Source: AP-15 sp963818695
GTDB lineage: Bacteria; Pseudomonadota; Alphaproteobacteria; ATCC43930; CGMCC-115725
Direction: 5' to 3'
Assembly: GCA_963818695.1 (NCBI GenBank)
Contig: CAWFTG010000001.1
Location: 62,001 to 126,000 of the forward strand
Length of the DNA: 64,000 nt
The position numbers were made by a program, and so were the translations under genes. The notes beneath the pieces were generated by a model. That model ran no database searches, was not told the origin of the DNA, and saw only the letters and a program-made list of their open reading frames with translations. Within the stretch, counting starts at the first letter, position 1; every line of letters starts with the position of its first letter. Below are positions 1 to 9,534 of this stretch, piece by piece.

Positions 1-3000
1 TCGCCCGCGAGCGGCCGCAGGCGCTGCTGCCGACAATGGGTGGCCAGACGGCGCTCAATACCGCAATGGCGCTCGCCCGCTCGGGTGTTCTCGAGAGCTA
101 CGGTGTCGAACTGATCGGCGCCAGCGAAGCGGCAATTGTTAAGGCCGAAGACCGTCAGCAGTTCCGGCAGACGATGGACAAAATCGGCCTCGCATCGCCC
201 AGGAGCCATCTTGTCGGATCTCTTGCGGAAGCTGTCGAGGCGCTCGGGGCAATAGGGCTCCCGGCAATCATCAGGCCGTCCTTTACCTTGGGCGGCACCG
301 GCGGCGGGATAGCCTACAATCCGCGGGAATTTGAGGACATTGTGCGCGGCGGGCTCAGGGCTTCACCGGCGCACGAAGTTCTGATCGAGGAGTTGGTCCT
401 CGGCTGGAAGGAATACGAAATGGAGGTGGTCCGCGACCGGGCGGACAACTGCATCATCGTCTGCTCGATCGAGAACATCGATCCGATGGGAATTCACACC
501 GGCAATTCGGTCTGCGTCGCGCCGGCTTTGACCCTGACCGACAAGGAATACCAGCTGATGCGCAATGCCGCGATTGCGGTGTTGCGCGAAATCGGCGTCG
601 ATACCGGCGGCTCCAACGTGCAGTTCGCGGTCAATCCAGCCGACGGCCGGCTCGTTGTTATCGAGATGAACCCCCGGGTGTCGCGCTCGTCGGCACTCGC
701 CTCCAAGGCGACCGGCTTCCCGATCGCCAAGATCGCGGCCAAATTGGCGGTGGGCTACACGCTCGACGAGCTCGCCAACGAGATCACGCGAGTCACGCCG
801 GCATCCTTCGAACCGACAATCGATTACGTCGTCACGAAGATGCCGCGCTTCACATTCGAAAAATTCCCGGGCACCGAGCCGTTGCTGACGACGTCGATGA
901 AATCGGTCGGCGAGGCGATGGCGATCGGCCGTAGTTTTGCCGAATCGGTGCAGAAGGCATTGCGCTCGATGGAGACCGGCTTGACCGGTCTTGACGAGGT
1001 CGCGATCGAGGGGGTCGCGAGCATCGGCAAGGAGGCGGTCAAGGCGGCGCTGGCGAAACCCGTCCCCGAGCGCCTGCTGCTGGTTGCTCAGGCTTATCGC
1101 CATGGGCTTAATACAGCCGAAATCCACGCCGCCTGTCGGTTCGAGCCATGGTTCCTCGAACAGATCCGTGAGATCGTGCAGGTTGAGGAGCGAGTGCGCC
1201 GGGAAGGGCTGCCGCGGGACCGCACGGCTTTCCTGCGCCTGAAGCAGATGGGTTTCTCCGATACCCGTCTCGGCAAGCTCGCCAATCTCGATGAGGAGGC
1301 CGTCTCGCAGCGGCGACGCCGGTTGGAGTTGCAACCGGTCTACAAGCGCATCGACACCTGCGCCGCCGAGTTCCCATCACAGACCTCGTACATGTATTCC
1401 TGCTACGAGGGGGACGGTTTCACGCCGCCGGAGTGCGAGGCCGATCCCAGCAACCGGCGCAAGGTGATCATTCTCGGCGGCGGACCGAACCGGATCGGTC
1501 AAGGAATCGAGTTCGATTACTGCTGCGTGCATGCGGCCTACAGCTTGCGCGACGCCGGCATCGAAACGATCATGGTCAACTGCAATCCCGAGACCGTGTC
1601 GACGGATTACGACACCTCCGACCGGCTCTATTTCGAGCCGCTGACGACGGAGGATGTGGTCGAGATCGCGCACGTCGAACAACGCCGCGGCACTCTTCTC
1701 GGGGTTATCGTCCAATTCGGGGGCCAGACCCCGCTCAAACTGGCGGCGGGGCTCGAGCGCGCCGAGATTCCGATACTCGGGACATCGCCCGATGCGATTG
1801 ATCTGGCGGAGGACAGACAGCGATTTCAGGGGCTTCTGACCCGTCTTGGTTTGCGTCAGCCCGACAACGGAACCGCGCATTCGGCGAGCGAAGCCGAAGC
1901 GATTGCGCTCGATATAGGATATCCCGTCGTGATTCGCCCGTCTTATGTTCTCGGCGGCCGCGCGATGGAGATCGTCCACGATGCAGCGGGCCTGGCTCGC
2001 TACATTACCCATGCCGTCTCGGTATCCGGCGCCAGTCCGGTACTGATCGACCGCTATCTGCGGAACGCCATCGAGGTCGATGTCGATGCCGTCGCGGACG
2101 GCCGGCAAGTGGAGATCGCCGGCATCATGGAACACATCGAGGAAGCCGGGATCCATTCCGGAGACAGCGCCTGCTCATTGCCGCCTTACAGCTTGAGTCC
2201 AGCGACGATCGCCGAGATCGAACGGCAGACGGTCGCGTTGGCCCGCGCGCTGGGCGTCGTCGGGTTGATGAATGTCCAATTCGCGGTGCAGGATGGTGTA
2301 GTTTTCGTCCTCGAGGTAAACCCGCGCGCGTCGCGCACCGTGCCGTTCGTAGCCAAGGCCACCGGCGTGCCGATCGCAAAGATTGCGGCCCGAATCATGG
2401 CTGGCGGACCTCACGATAACTGGAGCGACGAGATAGCGGGCAAGCGTCGGCGGGCTGGCGGGCATGTCGCGGTAAAGGAGGCGGTATTCCCGTTCGCGCG
2501 TTTTCCCGGAGTCGATCCGATCCTCAGCCCCGAGATGAAATCGACTGGGGAAGTAATGGGGCTGGACCGCGATTTCGGGCGCGCCTTCGCGAAGTCCCAA
2601 CTTGGGAGCGGGACTCGTCTGCCGCTCGAAGGCTGTGTTTTCGTCTCGGTGCGAGACCAGGACAAGGCGGCGCTGGTCGAGCCTTGCCGACGGCTGATCG
2701 AGATGGGGTTCTCGCTGGTCGCGACCAATGGCACCGCCGCAACTCTGAGTGCTGCAGGGTTTCCCGTCACGCCCGTCAACAAGGTGCGCGAAGGCCGTCC
2801 GCATATCGTCGATCATATGCTGAGCGACGCGGTCCAGCTGGTATTCAATACGACCGAGGGGGCGCAAGCGATCGCCGACAGCTTCAGCTTGCGGCGCACA
2901 GCCCTCACCAACGGGATCCCCTATTATACGACGGTTGCCGGCGCTCGGGCGGCGGTGCAAGCGATCGCGGCGTTGCGCGCCGGGAACCTTGAAGTTGCCC

Positions 3001-3020
3001 CCCTGCAATCATACCTTTGA
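1..3020 (+). CDS. carB: Carbamoyl-phosphate synthase large subunit, 5' end outside window
   Basis: This is the synthetase subunit that makes carbamoyl phosphate from ammonia (delivered by CarA), bicarbonate and two ATP for arginine and pyrimidine synthesis. The reading frame is already open at the first bases (ARERPQALLPTMGGQTALN), so roughly the first 80-90 residues are missing. The first ATP-grasp half contains RPSFTLGGTGGG near 275-310. The second half begins with IILGGGPNRIGQGIEFDY near 1465-1520 and has its own ATP-grasp motif RPSYVLGGRAMEIV. The C-terminal MGS-type allosteric domain starts near 2620 and contains LVATNGTAATL. The product ends in QSYL and its stop codon lies 65 bases before the greA start. 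The assignment is secure. Confidence 0.97.
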   Translation, partial: ARERPQALLPTMGGQTALNTAMALARSGVLESYGVELIGASEAAIVKAEDRQQFRQTMDKIGLASPRSHLVGSLAEAVEALGAIGLPAIIRPSFTLGGTGGGIAYNPREFEDIVRGGLRASPAHEVLIEELVLGWKEYEMEVVRDRADNCIIVCSIENIDPMGIHTGNSVCVAPALTLTDKEYQLMRNAAIAVLREIGVDTGGSNVQFAVNPADGRLVVIEMNPRVSRSSALASKATGFPIAKIAAKLAVGYTLDELANEITRVTPASFEPTIDYVVTKMPRFTFEKFPGTEPLLTTSMKSVGEAMAIGRSFAESVQKALRSMETGLTGLDEVAIEGVASIGKEAVKAALAKPVPERLLLVAQAYRHGLNTAEIHAACRFEPWFLEQIREIVQVEERVRREGLPRDRTAFLRLKQMGFSDTRLGKLANLDEEAVSQRRRRLELQPVYKRIDTCAAEFPSQTSYMYSCYEGDGFTPPECEADPSNRRKVIILGGGPNRIGQGIEFDYCCVHAAYSLRDAGIETIMVNCNPETVSTDYDTSDRLYFEPLTTEDVVEIAHVEQRRGTLLGVIVQFGGQTPLKLAAGLERAEIPILGTSPDAIDLAEDRQRFQGLLTRLGLRQPDNGTAHSASEAEAIALDIGYPVVIRPSYVLGGRAMEIVHDAAGLARYITHAVSVSGASPVLIDRYLRNAIEVDVDAVADGRQVEIAGIMEHIEEAGIHSGDSACSLPPYSLSPATIAEIERQTVALARALGVVGLMNVQFAVQDGVVFVLEVNPRASRTVPFVAKATGVPIAKIAARIMAGGPHDNWSDEIAGKRRRAGGHVAVKEAVFPFARFPGVDPILSPEMKSTGEVMGLDRDFGRAFAKSQLGSGTRLPLEGCVFVSVRDQDKAALVEPCRRLIEMGFSLVATNGTAATLSAAGFPVTPVNKVREGRPHIVDHMLSDAVQLVFNTTEGAQAIADSFSLRRTALTNGIPYYTTVAGARAAVQAIAALRAGNLEVAPLQSYL

Positions 3021-3085
3021 TGGCTCCGCGGCGGGCATTTGCCGCCGTGGTTGATTTTCGACAGCAGGATCCGAACGCGTTCGCG

Positions 3086-3559
3086 ATGAACAAGATCCCG
3101 ATGACGGCCGAGGGCTTCAATCGGCTCCGGGAGGAGTTGAAAAAGCTGAAGACCGTCGACCGGCCAGCCATTATCCGCGCCATCGCCGAGGCACGCGACC
3201 ATGGGGATTTGGCCGAAAATGCAGAGTACCACGCCGCCCGCGATAGGCAGAGCTTTATCGAGGGCAGGGTCATCGAGCTTGAGGATAAAGTGGCACGGGC
3301 GGAGGTGATCGACGTCTCCAAGCTCTCGGGTTCGAGCATTAAGTTTGGCGCGAAAGTCACTCTTGCGGACGAGGAAACCGACGAGGAGCAGACCTTTCAG
3401 ATTGTCGGCGAGGACGAAGCGGACATCAGAGCCGGCCGACTGTCAGTAACATCGCCGTTGGCGCGTGCGCTGATCGGCAAGGGCAAGGGCGACAGCGTCG
3501 AAGTCGCAACCCCGCGCGGCGCGAAATCTTACGAAGTCGTGACCGTCGCCTTCGGTTAA
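3086..3559 (+). CDS. greA: Transcription elongation factor GreA
   Basis: GreA binds in the RNA polymerase secondary channel and stimulates cleavage of backtracked transcripts. The 157-residue product has the standard family length. Its start MNKIPMTAEGFNRL and the motif HGDLAENAEYHAA in the N-terminal coiled coil are diagnostic, and the C-terminal half is the FKBP-like domain ending in YEVVTVAFG. An in-frame TTG/ATG at 3017-3022 would add 23 residues unlike the family, so the ATG at 3086 is chosen. It follows carB directly on the same strand, a common alphaproteobacterial arrangement, and is probably cotranscribed with it. Confidence 0.96.
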   Translation: MNKIPMTAEGFNRLREELKKLKTVDRPAIIRAIAEARDHGDLAENAEYHAARDRQSFIEGRVIELEDKVARAEVIDVSKLSGSSIKFGAKVTLADEETDEEQTFQIVGEDEADIRAGRLSVTSPLARALIGKGKGDSVEVATPRGAKSYEVVTVAFG

Positions 3560-3592
3560 GCTAACGGGGCCTGCCCTCCTGGGTAGGCCAGT

Positions 3593-4108
3593 TCAAGCCA
3601 GCGCCGCCCCCTCACCTTCTTGCTGCGTGCTCGTCTGCTCCGTAATTGGAACGCCCGGCTCGTTCTTCGAGATGCGGAGCATCAATGCCGATTTGACATG
3701 GCTCACTTTTGGCGCCGACGTGAGCTTGGTGCTGAGGAATCGCTGATAGGTGTCCCAGTCGGGTGCGACTATTTTCAACAGAAAATCCGTTTCCCCGGCG
3801 AGCATGTAGGCTTCCCGCACCTCGGGCCAAGTGCCGACGAGGTGTTCGAAGGCTTTAAGGTCGGACTCTGCTTGGCTCGAAAGTCCCACCTGGGCAAAAA
3901 CCGTAACAGCGTACCCGAGAGCCTCTGGGGCGAGATCAGCATGATAGCCGCGGATCATTCCGGCCTCTTCGAGCGCGCGCACCCGGCGCAGGCAAGGCGG
4001 CGCCGAGATGCCTACCCGCCGCGCCAGTTCGACATTGGTCATCCGGCCATCGGTCAGCAGGTTCCGCAAGATGCGGCGGTCGATACGGTCGAGTTCGATT
4101 CGCCGCAT
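3593..4108 (-). CDS. Lrp/AsnC family transcriptional regulator
   Basis: This 171-residue protein has an N-terminal AsnC-type winged helix (about residues 5-60, NVELARRVGISAPPCLRRV as the recognition region). A RAM effector-binding domain follows, with the typical segment YMLAGETDFLLKIVAPD. Proteins of this family form octamers that respond to amino acids and often regulate a neighbour or themselves. It lies convergent with greA (33 bp between stops) and divergent from the ELM1 gene, so the 116 bp between 4108 and 4225 probably holds both promoters. The effector cannot be read from sequence. Confidence 0.93.
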   Translation of the reverse strand: MRRIELDRIDRRILRNLLTDGRMTNVELARRVGISAPPCLRRVRALEEAGMIRGYHADLAPEALGYAVTVFAQVGLSSQAESDLKAFEHLVGTWPEVREAYMLAGETDFLLKIVAPDWDTYQRFLSTKLTSAPKVSHVKSALMLRISKNEPGVPITEQTSTQQEGEGAALA

Positions 4109-4224
4109 CCGCTCCCCTCTTCCTCGATCGAGGGATCATAGGCAGCGTTCCGCGTGCGCGCAATTTTGTTGCGCAGGAGGTGTTGTCGGCTTGCCGTTCC
4201 CGAGTGGTTTTCGTAAACGAGCAC

Positions 4225-5245
4225 ATGGCCCTGCTGTCTCTGGCTGCGATCGACGCAGTGTCGCCCGTCACCTGGGTTTTGCATGATGGCAAGACCGGGA
4301 TGGCCAGCCAGGCGCTCGGCCTGGCCGAGGCAACCGGTTTTTCGTTCATTGAGAAACGGCTCAACATTCGTTTTCCTTGGACCTGCCTGCCGCCCAGGCT
4401 CTGGTTTCTCCCCTTTGCCGCGGCCGAACCAACGCTCTCGCCGCCCTGGCCGGACCTCGTCATCGGCTGCGGCCGCAACACGGCGATGCCGGCCTTGGCG
4501 ATCCGGCGGGCGAGCGGCGGGCGCACCTTGGCGGCGCAGATCCAGGATCCGGGGATCGGGCGTTGCGAGTTCGACCTCCTTGTGGTTCCCGAGCACGACC
4601 GTCTCCGAGGCCCGCGAGTAATCGTGACACGGGGCGCCGTGCACCGGGTAACACGAGCCCGCCTGGCGGCCGAGCGCGGCCGTTTCTCAGCATTCGCGGC
4701 TCTGCCGCGCCCAATCGTGTCGGTTTTGATCGGCGGCGCGAACAAAGCGTACCGACTGACGCTTCGGCGGCTCGGTGAAATAGCCGATGCGGTTGCCGGC
4801 ATTTTGCGCACCCAAGGCGGCTCGGCGCTCGTGACGCCGTCGCGCCGTACCGGGGCGGCCGGGATCGGGCTGTTGCGTGACCGGCTCGAAAACCTGCCCG
4901 CCGCGATCTGGGATGGTTGCGGGGAAAACCCCTATTTCGCTTATCTCGCGCTGGCTGACGCCTTTATGGTAACAGCCGAACTCGGTCTCGATGATCAGCG
5001 AGGCGGCGGCGACTGGAAACCCGGTACATATCCTCCATCTCGAAGGCGGCAATGCCAAATTCGCCCGGTTTCACACCGCCATGCAGGCGGCCGGCATTAC
5101 CCGACCGTTTTCCGGCCAGATCGAATCGTGGTGCTACCCGATCCCGGACGATACGGCTCGCGCCGGCGCGGCTTTGCGCGAACTCGTCCTGAAGAGGCTC
5201 GGCAGCGCTGAAGCGGGGACGTCACTGGGCTGCCGGGACAACTGA
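4225..5245 (+). CDS. ELM1/GtrOC1-like family protein (frameshifted)
   Basis: The two frames together encode a protein of the mitochondrial-fission ELM1 family, which is widespread in alphaproteobacteria and related in fold to GT-B glycosyltransferases. The first frame runs from MALLSLAAIDAVSP through WVLHDGKTGMASQALGLAE and LIGGANKAYRL to LADAFMVTAE. The continuation MISEAAATGNPVHILHLEGG is in the next frame. Removing one A at 4979-4980 (GCCGAACTC to GCCGACTCG) restores ADSVSMISEAAATG, which matches the family. The lesion is a single extra base, so a sequencing error is likely. The exact bacterial role is not established. Confidence 0.82.
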
Positions 5246-5373
5246 TTCGGCGGCGAAGGTAGGCCGCGCCACCGAGCACCTGCGGAAAGGCGACGCCGTT
5301 TGGCTGTGCCGACGGCCAGGAATGTAATATCTCGACGAAGGCAGATTGCGGCTCGGGGAACAGGCTGATCATC

Positions 5374-7299
5374 ATGGCCCTTCGCATCGAAACCTTTGAC
5401 AATGCCCGTGGGGGGAACACTCTCTACAAGGCACTGACCCACCCAGCTGCCGCTCGGTGTGGGCGGGCGCTTATGGAGAAGCTCGCGCGCCATGCCCCGA
5501 TCGCTATTTACGATGCGGGCAGCGCGCTTGAAGCTTTCAATTCGTTCTATAATTTGGATCAGATCGAAATTGGCGGTGTCTACGTCCAGCAGGTGGCGCG
5601 TATCGGCAGTGCCGTCCTCGGCCACCGAACGCGGCCTATCACCGAGCTCGCTTGCGGCCGTGCGCGCGGCGTATTTGTCGCCGCCTTCGATTCCGAGCGC
5701 ATCGTCGCGCAGGTACGCCCCTACCTGCCTGAAGGCACCGAGGTATTCAGCCTTGACGCACTACGAATACCGGCGAACCGATTGAACAACAGCCGCCGCT
5801 ACCTCGATCCGCTCAATTTCGCCACTAACTTTGCTTTTTTTCGCGATGGCGGCGGCCTGCACACCCGGCTGGTCACAGCGAATTACTGGTCCGGATACGG
5901 AGCCGGCCGCGTCAGCTGTTGGATGACGTTGTTTGCCGGCGACGGCCGGTTATTGGCCGAATGGTTCCAGGACTGTAAGCACGCCGCGAGCACAATCGTT
6001 CTCGACAGTCGGGAAATACGGAAGCGATTTCAGCTCCCGGAATTTTGCGGACAACTTTTTCTGCACGTCGTCGGCGCGGCCGGGCACGACGTCGTCAAAT
6101 ATGCGCTCGACATTTTCGACGAGGACGGCTCGGCTGACGGAGAGCGCGTCGGGACGCTTACCTGCACGCATGACGCCAACGCTTGGCCAGCCGACCGATA
6201 CGCCGGCCTGCCGGCTCCCGCTCCCGGCGAGCGGATACTGTTATGGATCCAGAACAGCCACGCGGTGACGATCCCGCCGGGCGCCATCGGCCTCGTTCCG
6301 ATGGGTGAGGAGCGCGTTGTGCCCTTCTGTGAACCGATCGCGCCTTTCGCCACGCGCGCTGTCGAGGTTTCTGAGTTGTTGCCCGATATCGCGTGGCCGA
6401 AGCAGATCGAGCTGCGGGCCGGCAAGCACGTCGTGCGCCCACGTTACGAGGTCCTCGAACGGGGTCGCCGACGTATGGCGCACGTCAATGTCGAGCGCGC
6501 CGATCTGCGAACCGACCCGAAGCTTTCAAAGCTCAAAGCCATGCTCGGCAAGGGCTATCTGCTGCCGGCCCCGCTGATGCCATGCGAATATTGGAAGACC
6601 TCGGTGTTGCCGACGCCGATGGCGGTATGTCAAACCGATTTGCCGATCGCCGCGATTGTTTACGACCGCGATGGAGGGGAGCTGCTGAGGCACCCCTTTG
6701 GGCGGCTCCCGCGCGCGCATGCGGCCGTTCTCGATCTGGACGAGGTCGACGAGCTCGATGCGCTCGACGGCGGGTATGGCCATATCGAGCTGGTCTATGA
6801 CTTCTCTGGCGGCGGCGAGGGAGACGGCTGGCTACATGCCTTATTCCGCTACCGTCATCGTGAAAGCGGTCATGCCGCCGAGACCAGCTTCGGAGCACAC
6901 GTGTTCAATACGATCCTGACCTATCGCGACGAGCCGCAATCCTACAGCGGGCGCCCTCCGGGGCTGTCGACCCGATTGTTTCTGAGGCTGGGCGAACCGG
7001 CTTACGACACGTTTTGCCACCTGATCTACCCTGCGTCCCGGCCGTGGCTGCCGGCGAGCGACACGGAGATCATTCTCTATGACAGTGTCGGGTGCGAGAT
7101 TGCGCGCTCGCACCTGGCGATTCCTTGCTCGGGCTCGCGGCTCTGGTATTACCGAACCTTGTTCGACGCAGCGAGCCGCGCCCGGGCCGGGGCGGGCGCC
7201 TACATTATCGTACGCGATACGACGTGCCGGCTCTTCGGCTATCACGGGCTGCTAGGCGGCGAGGGCGCGTTCAGTCTCGACCATATGTTCGGATTCTAG
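5374..7299 (+). CDS. Large protein of unknown function (641 aa)
   Basis: I do not recognise a characterised family. The product has no signal peptide, no membrane segment and no coiled coil, so it should be cytoplasmic. The first 150 residues look alpha/beta (IAIYDAGSALEAFN, GVFVAAFDSERIVAQV). The rest is rich in aromatic beta-strand-like stretches, several starting with residues such as NFATNFAFFRDGGG, LFLHVVGAAGHDVVKYALD and ELVYDFSGGG. These suggest repeated beta-sandwich modules. It sits between the ELM1 gene and trxB on the same strand with core-like codon use, so it is a resident gene rather than cargo. The ATG at 5374 is the first in-frame start; the TAG is at 7297. Confidence 0.8.
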   Translation: MALRIETFDNARGGNTLYKALTHPAAARCGRALMEKLARHAPIAIYDAGSALEAFNSFYNLDQIEIGGVYVQQVARIGSAVLGHRTRPITELACGRARGVFVAAFDSERIVAQVRPYLPEGTEVFSLDALRIPANRLNNSRRYLDPLNFATNFAFFRDGGGLHTRLVTANYWSGYGAGRVSCWMTLFAGDGRLLAEWFQDCKHAASTIVLDSREIRKRFQLPEFCGQLFLHVVGAAGHDVVKYALDIFDEDGSADGERVGTLTCTHDANAWPADRYAGLPAPAPGERILLWIQNSHAVTIPPGAIGLVPMGEERVVPFCEPIAPFATRAVEVSELLPDIAWPKQIELRAGKHVVRPRYEVLERGRRRMAHVNVERADLRTDPKLSKLKAMLGKGYLLPAPLMPCEYWKTSVLPTPMAVCQTDLPIAAIVYDRDGGELLRHPFGRLPRAHAAVLDLDEVDELDALDGGYGHIELVYDFSGGGEGDGWLHALFRYRHRESGHAAETSFGAHVFNTILTYRDEPQSYSGRPPGLSTRLFLRLGEPAYDTFCHLIYPASRPWLPASDTEIILYDSVGCEIARSHLAIPCSGSRLWYYRTLFDAASRARAGAGAYIIVRDTTCRLFGYHGLLGGEGAFSLDHMFGF

Positions 7300-7342
7300 C
7301 GTGGGGCGCATCTCCTCCCGCCGATATTCCGAGAAATGATTA

Positions 7343-7348
7343 TATAAT
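7343..7348 (+). promoter_or_regulatory. Candidate -10 box for trxB
   Basis: A perfect TATAAT lies in a locally AT-rich stretch 25 bases before the trxB start codon. No good -35 hexamer is visible at the expected distance, so this would be a weak or activator-dependent promoter. A Shine-Dalgarno-like AAGGA sits between it and the ATG at 7373. Confidence 0.4.
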
Positions 7349-7372
7349 ATAAGAAATCCTAAGGATGCCGCC

Positions 7373-8345
7373 ATGTCCGAGCGTCGCCACAGCAAGGTCC
7401 TCATCATTGGGGCGGGACCGGCCGGCTATACCGCGGCGATTTACGCGGCGCGGGCCAACCTGGAGCCAATCCTCGTGACCGGGCTTCAACCGGGCGGCCA
7501 GTTGACGATCACCACCGACGTCGAGAACTACCCCGGCTTTGCCGAGGTGATCCAAGGTCCGTGGTTGATGGAGCAGATGCAACAGCAAGCGGAGCACGTG
7601 GGCACTAAGGTCATTCTCGACATGATCACCGAGATTGACCTCGCACGCCGGCCATTCGTCGCGAAGGGCGATTCGGGGGATGTCTATATCGGCGACACCG
7701 TGATCATCGCCACCGGCGCGCAGGCCCGCTGGCTCGGAATCCCGAGCGAGGACGATTTTTCGCGGATTTGGCGTTTCAGCCTGCGCAACTTGTGACGGGT
7801 TCTTTTTCCGCGGCAAGGACGTCGTGGTCGTCGGCGGCGGCAATACCGCGGTCGAGGAGGCGATCTATCTGACGAACCACGCGCAGCAGGTCACTCTAAT
7901 CCATCGCCGCGATGCCCTGAGAGCCGAAAAGATCCTACAGGAGAGATTATTCCGCAATCCGAAGATCGCCATCATCTGGGACAGCGTCGTCGAGGAAATC
8001 CTCGGAGTGCGCGAACCACCGACGGTGACCGGGGTGCGCCTGCGTAATACGCTGACAGGGAGTCTGTCCGACCTCCCTTGTGACGGGGTCTTCGTCGCGA
8101 TCGGCCATACGCCGGTAACCGGGTTCCTGGCCGGTCAGCTCCCGCTCGACGCTGAGGGCTACGCGATCACGCGCCCCGATTCGACCGGGACGGCGATCCC
8201 CGGCGTTTATGCGGCCGGCGACGTCAAGGACAAGATCTATCGTCAGGCGGTGACCGCAGCCGGATTGGGCTGCATCGCAGCACTCGAGGCAGAGAAGTTT
8301 CTCGCGGCTCAGGAGGAAGCTGCGACCATGCGCGCGGCCGATTAG
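7373..8345 (+). CDS. trxB: Thioredoxin-disulfide reductase (frameshifted)
   Basis: This flavoenzyme passes electrons from NADPH to thioredoxin. The first frame carries the FAD site LIIGAGPAGYTAAIYAARA and ends at a premature stop at 7795. The second frame carries the NADPH site VVVGGGNTAVEEAIYL and the C-terminal FAD-binding GVYAAGDVKDKIYRQAVTA. Dropping one T from the run of five at 7756-7760 joins the two and restores DDFRGFGVSACATCDGFFF with the redox-active CATC pair. The break falls just before the active site, so the sequence as written cannot encode a working enzyme. One extra base in a T run in a near-essential gene points to a sequencing error. Confidence 0.9.
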
Positions 8346-8392
8346 GAGGCGGGCAATCGACGGCGAAAAAGTTGTTGCCCAGGGGGAACGAG

Positions 8393-9286
8393 ATGGATTG
8401 GGACAAGCTACGGGTATTTCACGCGGTCGCCGAGGCAGGCAGCTTCACACATGCGGGCGAATCGCTGAACCTTAGCCAATCCGCCGTGAGCCGTCAGATT
8501 AGCGCGCTCGAGGAGAGCCTCAGCGTTCCGCTGTTTCATCGCCACGCTCGCGGGCTGATCCTGACCGAGCAAGGCGAACTCCTGTTCCGCACCGCGCGGG
8601 AGGTGTTCGCAAAGCTGTCGATGGCCGAAGGCATGATCTCCGAATCGAAGGACCGACCGAAGGGCCCACTGAAAATCACCTCATCGGTTGCGTTCGGTTC
8701 GACTTGGTTGACCCCGCGCATTCGGGAGTTCCTTGATCTTTACCCGGAAATCCAGGTCACTCTAGTGGTCGACGATTCCGAGCTCGACCTATCCATGCGG
8801 GAAGCCGATGTGGCGATTCGCATGTCGCCGCCTCGTCAGCCGGATTTAATCCAGCGTCACCTCGTCAGCGTCCCGACCCATGTATATGCCGTGCCGGATT
8901 ATATAAAAAAGCACGGGATGCCGCAGAAACCCGAGGATCTCGACAAACACCGAGTGATCGTCTTCGGAGAAGATGCGCGCCCGCCGGTGCAAAACGTCAA
9001 TTGGCTGCTCGAGGTCGGAACAAAGCCCGGGCAAGAGCGCAAGCCGATCCTCGCCGTCAATAACTTCTACGCTATCTTGCGCGGGGTACTCAGCGGGCTG
9101 GGGATTGCGGCGCTGGCGGACTTCATAGCAAATGAGCACCCTGAGTTGGTCCGCATCCTGCCCGAACTGATCGGTCCGCCGGTTGAGGCCTATTTTGTCT
9201 ATCCGGAAGAGCTGCGGACCTCGAAGCGGATTAGCGTGTTCCGCGATTTTCTATTGCGCAAAGTAGCGGAGACTCGGCTCAGCTGA
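8393..9286 (+). CDS. LysR family transcriptional regulator
   Basis: The 297-residue product starts MDWDKLRVFHAVAEAG and has the LysR winged helix with recognition segment LNLSQSAVSRQISALE at about residues 25-45. A periplasmic-binding-protein-like effector domain follows. The ATG at 8393 is preceded by AGGGGGAACG at good spacing; the longer in-frame start has no support. It follows trxB by 47 bp on the same strand and may share its transcript or be autoregulated. The target genes and effector are unknown. Confidence 0.93.
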   Translation: MDWDKLRVFHAVAEAGSFTHAGESLNLSQSAVSRQISALEESLSVPLFHRHARGLILTEQGELLFRTAREVFAKLSMAEGMISESKDRPKGPLKITSSVAFGSTWLTPRIREFLDLYPEIQVTLVVDDSELDLSMREADVAIRMSPPRQPDLIQRHLVSVPTHVYAVPDYIKKHGMPQKPEDLDKHRVIVFGEDARPPVQNVNWLLEVGTKPGQERKPILAVNNFYAILRGVLSGLGIAALADFIANEHPELVRILPELIGPPVEAYFVYPEELRTSKRISVFRDFLLRKVAETRLS

Positions 9287-9424
9287 TTGGTCCGATTGCG
9301 TAGAAACGGGTAAAACCGTTTAAGAGCGTTGCGGTTTTTGCAGACGAGCCAGAAGAAATTCCGGCTGGTAGGGCTGCGCTCGAAAGTCCATCTTCCAGCA
9401 GTGCGATCGATTGATCGCGGCAGG

Positions 9425-9534
9425 TTTCCGGGACTTGTGCCCGGAAAGAGGGTCTGCGGACCCTTACGTCTCCCAGACGTGAAGCCTCCCTGTTCAAACT
9501 TGGCCGGAACTTCGGTTCCGGCCATTTTCTTTTT
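9425..9534 (+). ncRNA. Candidate small RNA: four consecutive hairpins
   Basis: Four perfect stem-loops follow one another on the plus strand. They are an 8-bp stem at 9425-9447, a 5-bp stem with a TGCG loop at 9450-9463, a 6-bp stem with a CCC loop at 9466-9480, and the terminator at 9502-9523. The single-stranded stretch 9481-9500 and the third loop expose CU-rich sequence (GCCTCCC, CTCCC) that could pair with Shine-Dalgarno regions, as in several alphaproteobacterial sRNA families. An upstream segment at 9358-9367 could also pair with 9499-9508, giving a long closing stem. No open reading frame of interest overlaps it. It could instead be a structured 3' UTR of the LysR gene. Confidence 0.42.
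9502..9534 (+). terminator. Rho-independent terminator
   Basis: A perfect 9-bp GC-rich stem (GGCCGGAAC with its complement) closes a TTCG tetraloop and is followed by ATTTTCTTTTT. This is as strong as intrinsic terminators get and fixes the strand of the transcript upstream. Confidence 0.85.

Noticed and set aside
7756..7800. Programmed ribosomal frameshift in trxB
   Set aside because: A T run is present but there is no slippery heptamer or stimulator, trxB is never known to be frameshifted, and five other genes show the same one-base pattern.
9358..9534. Naming the hairpin region as 6S RNA
   Set aside because: A closing stem can be drawn and GAAGCCT resembles a 6S segment, but the row of short perfect hairpins is not the long 6S stem with one central bubble, and no adjacent 6S marker gene is present.
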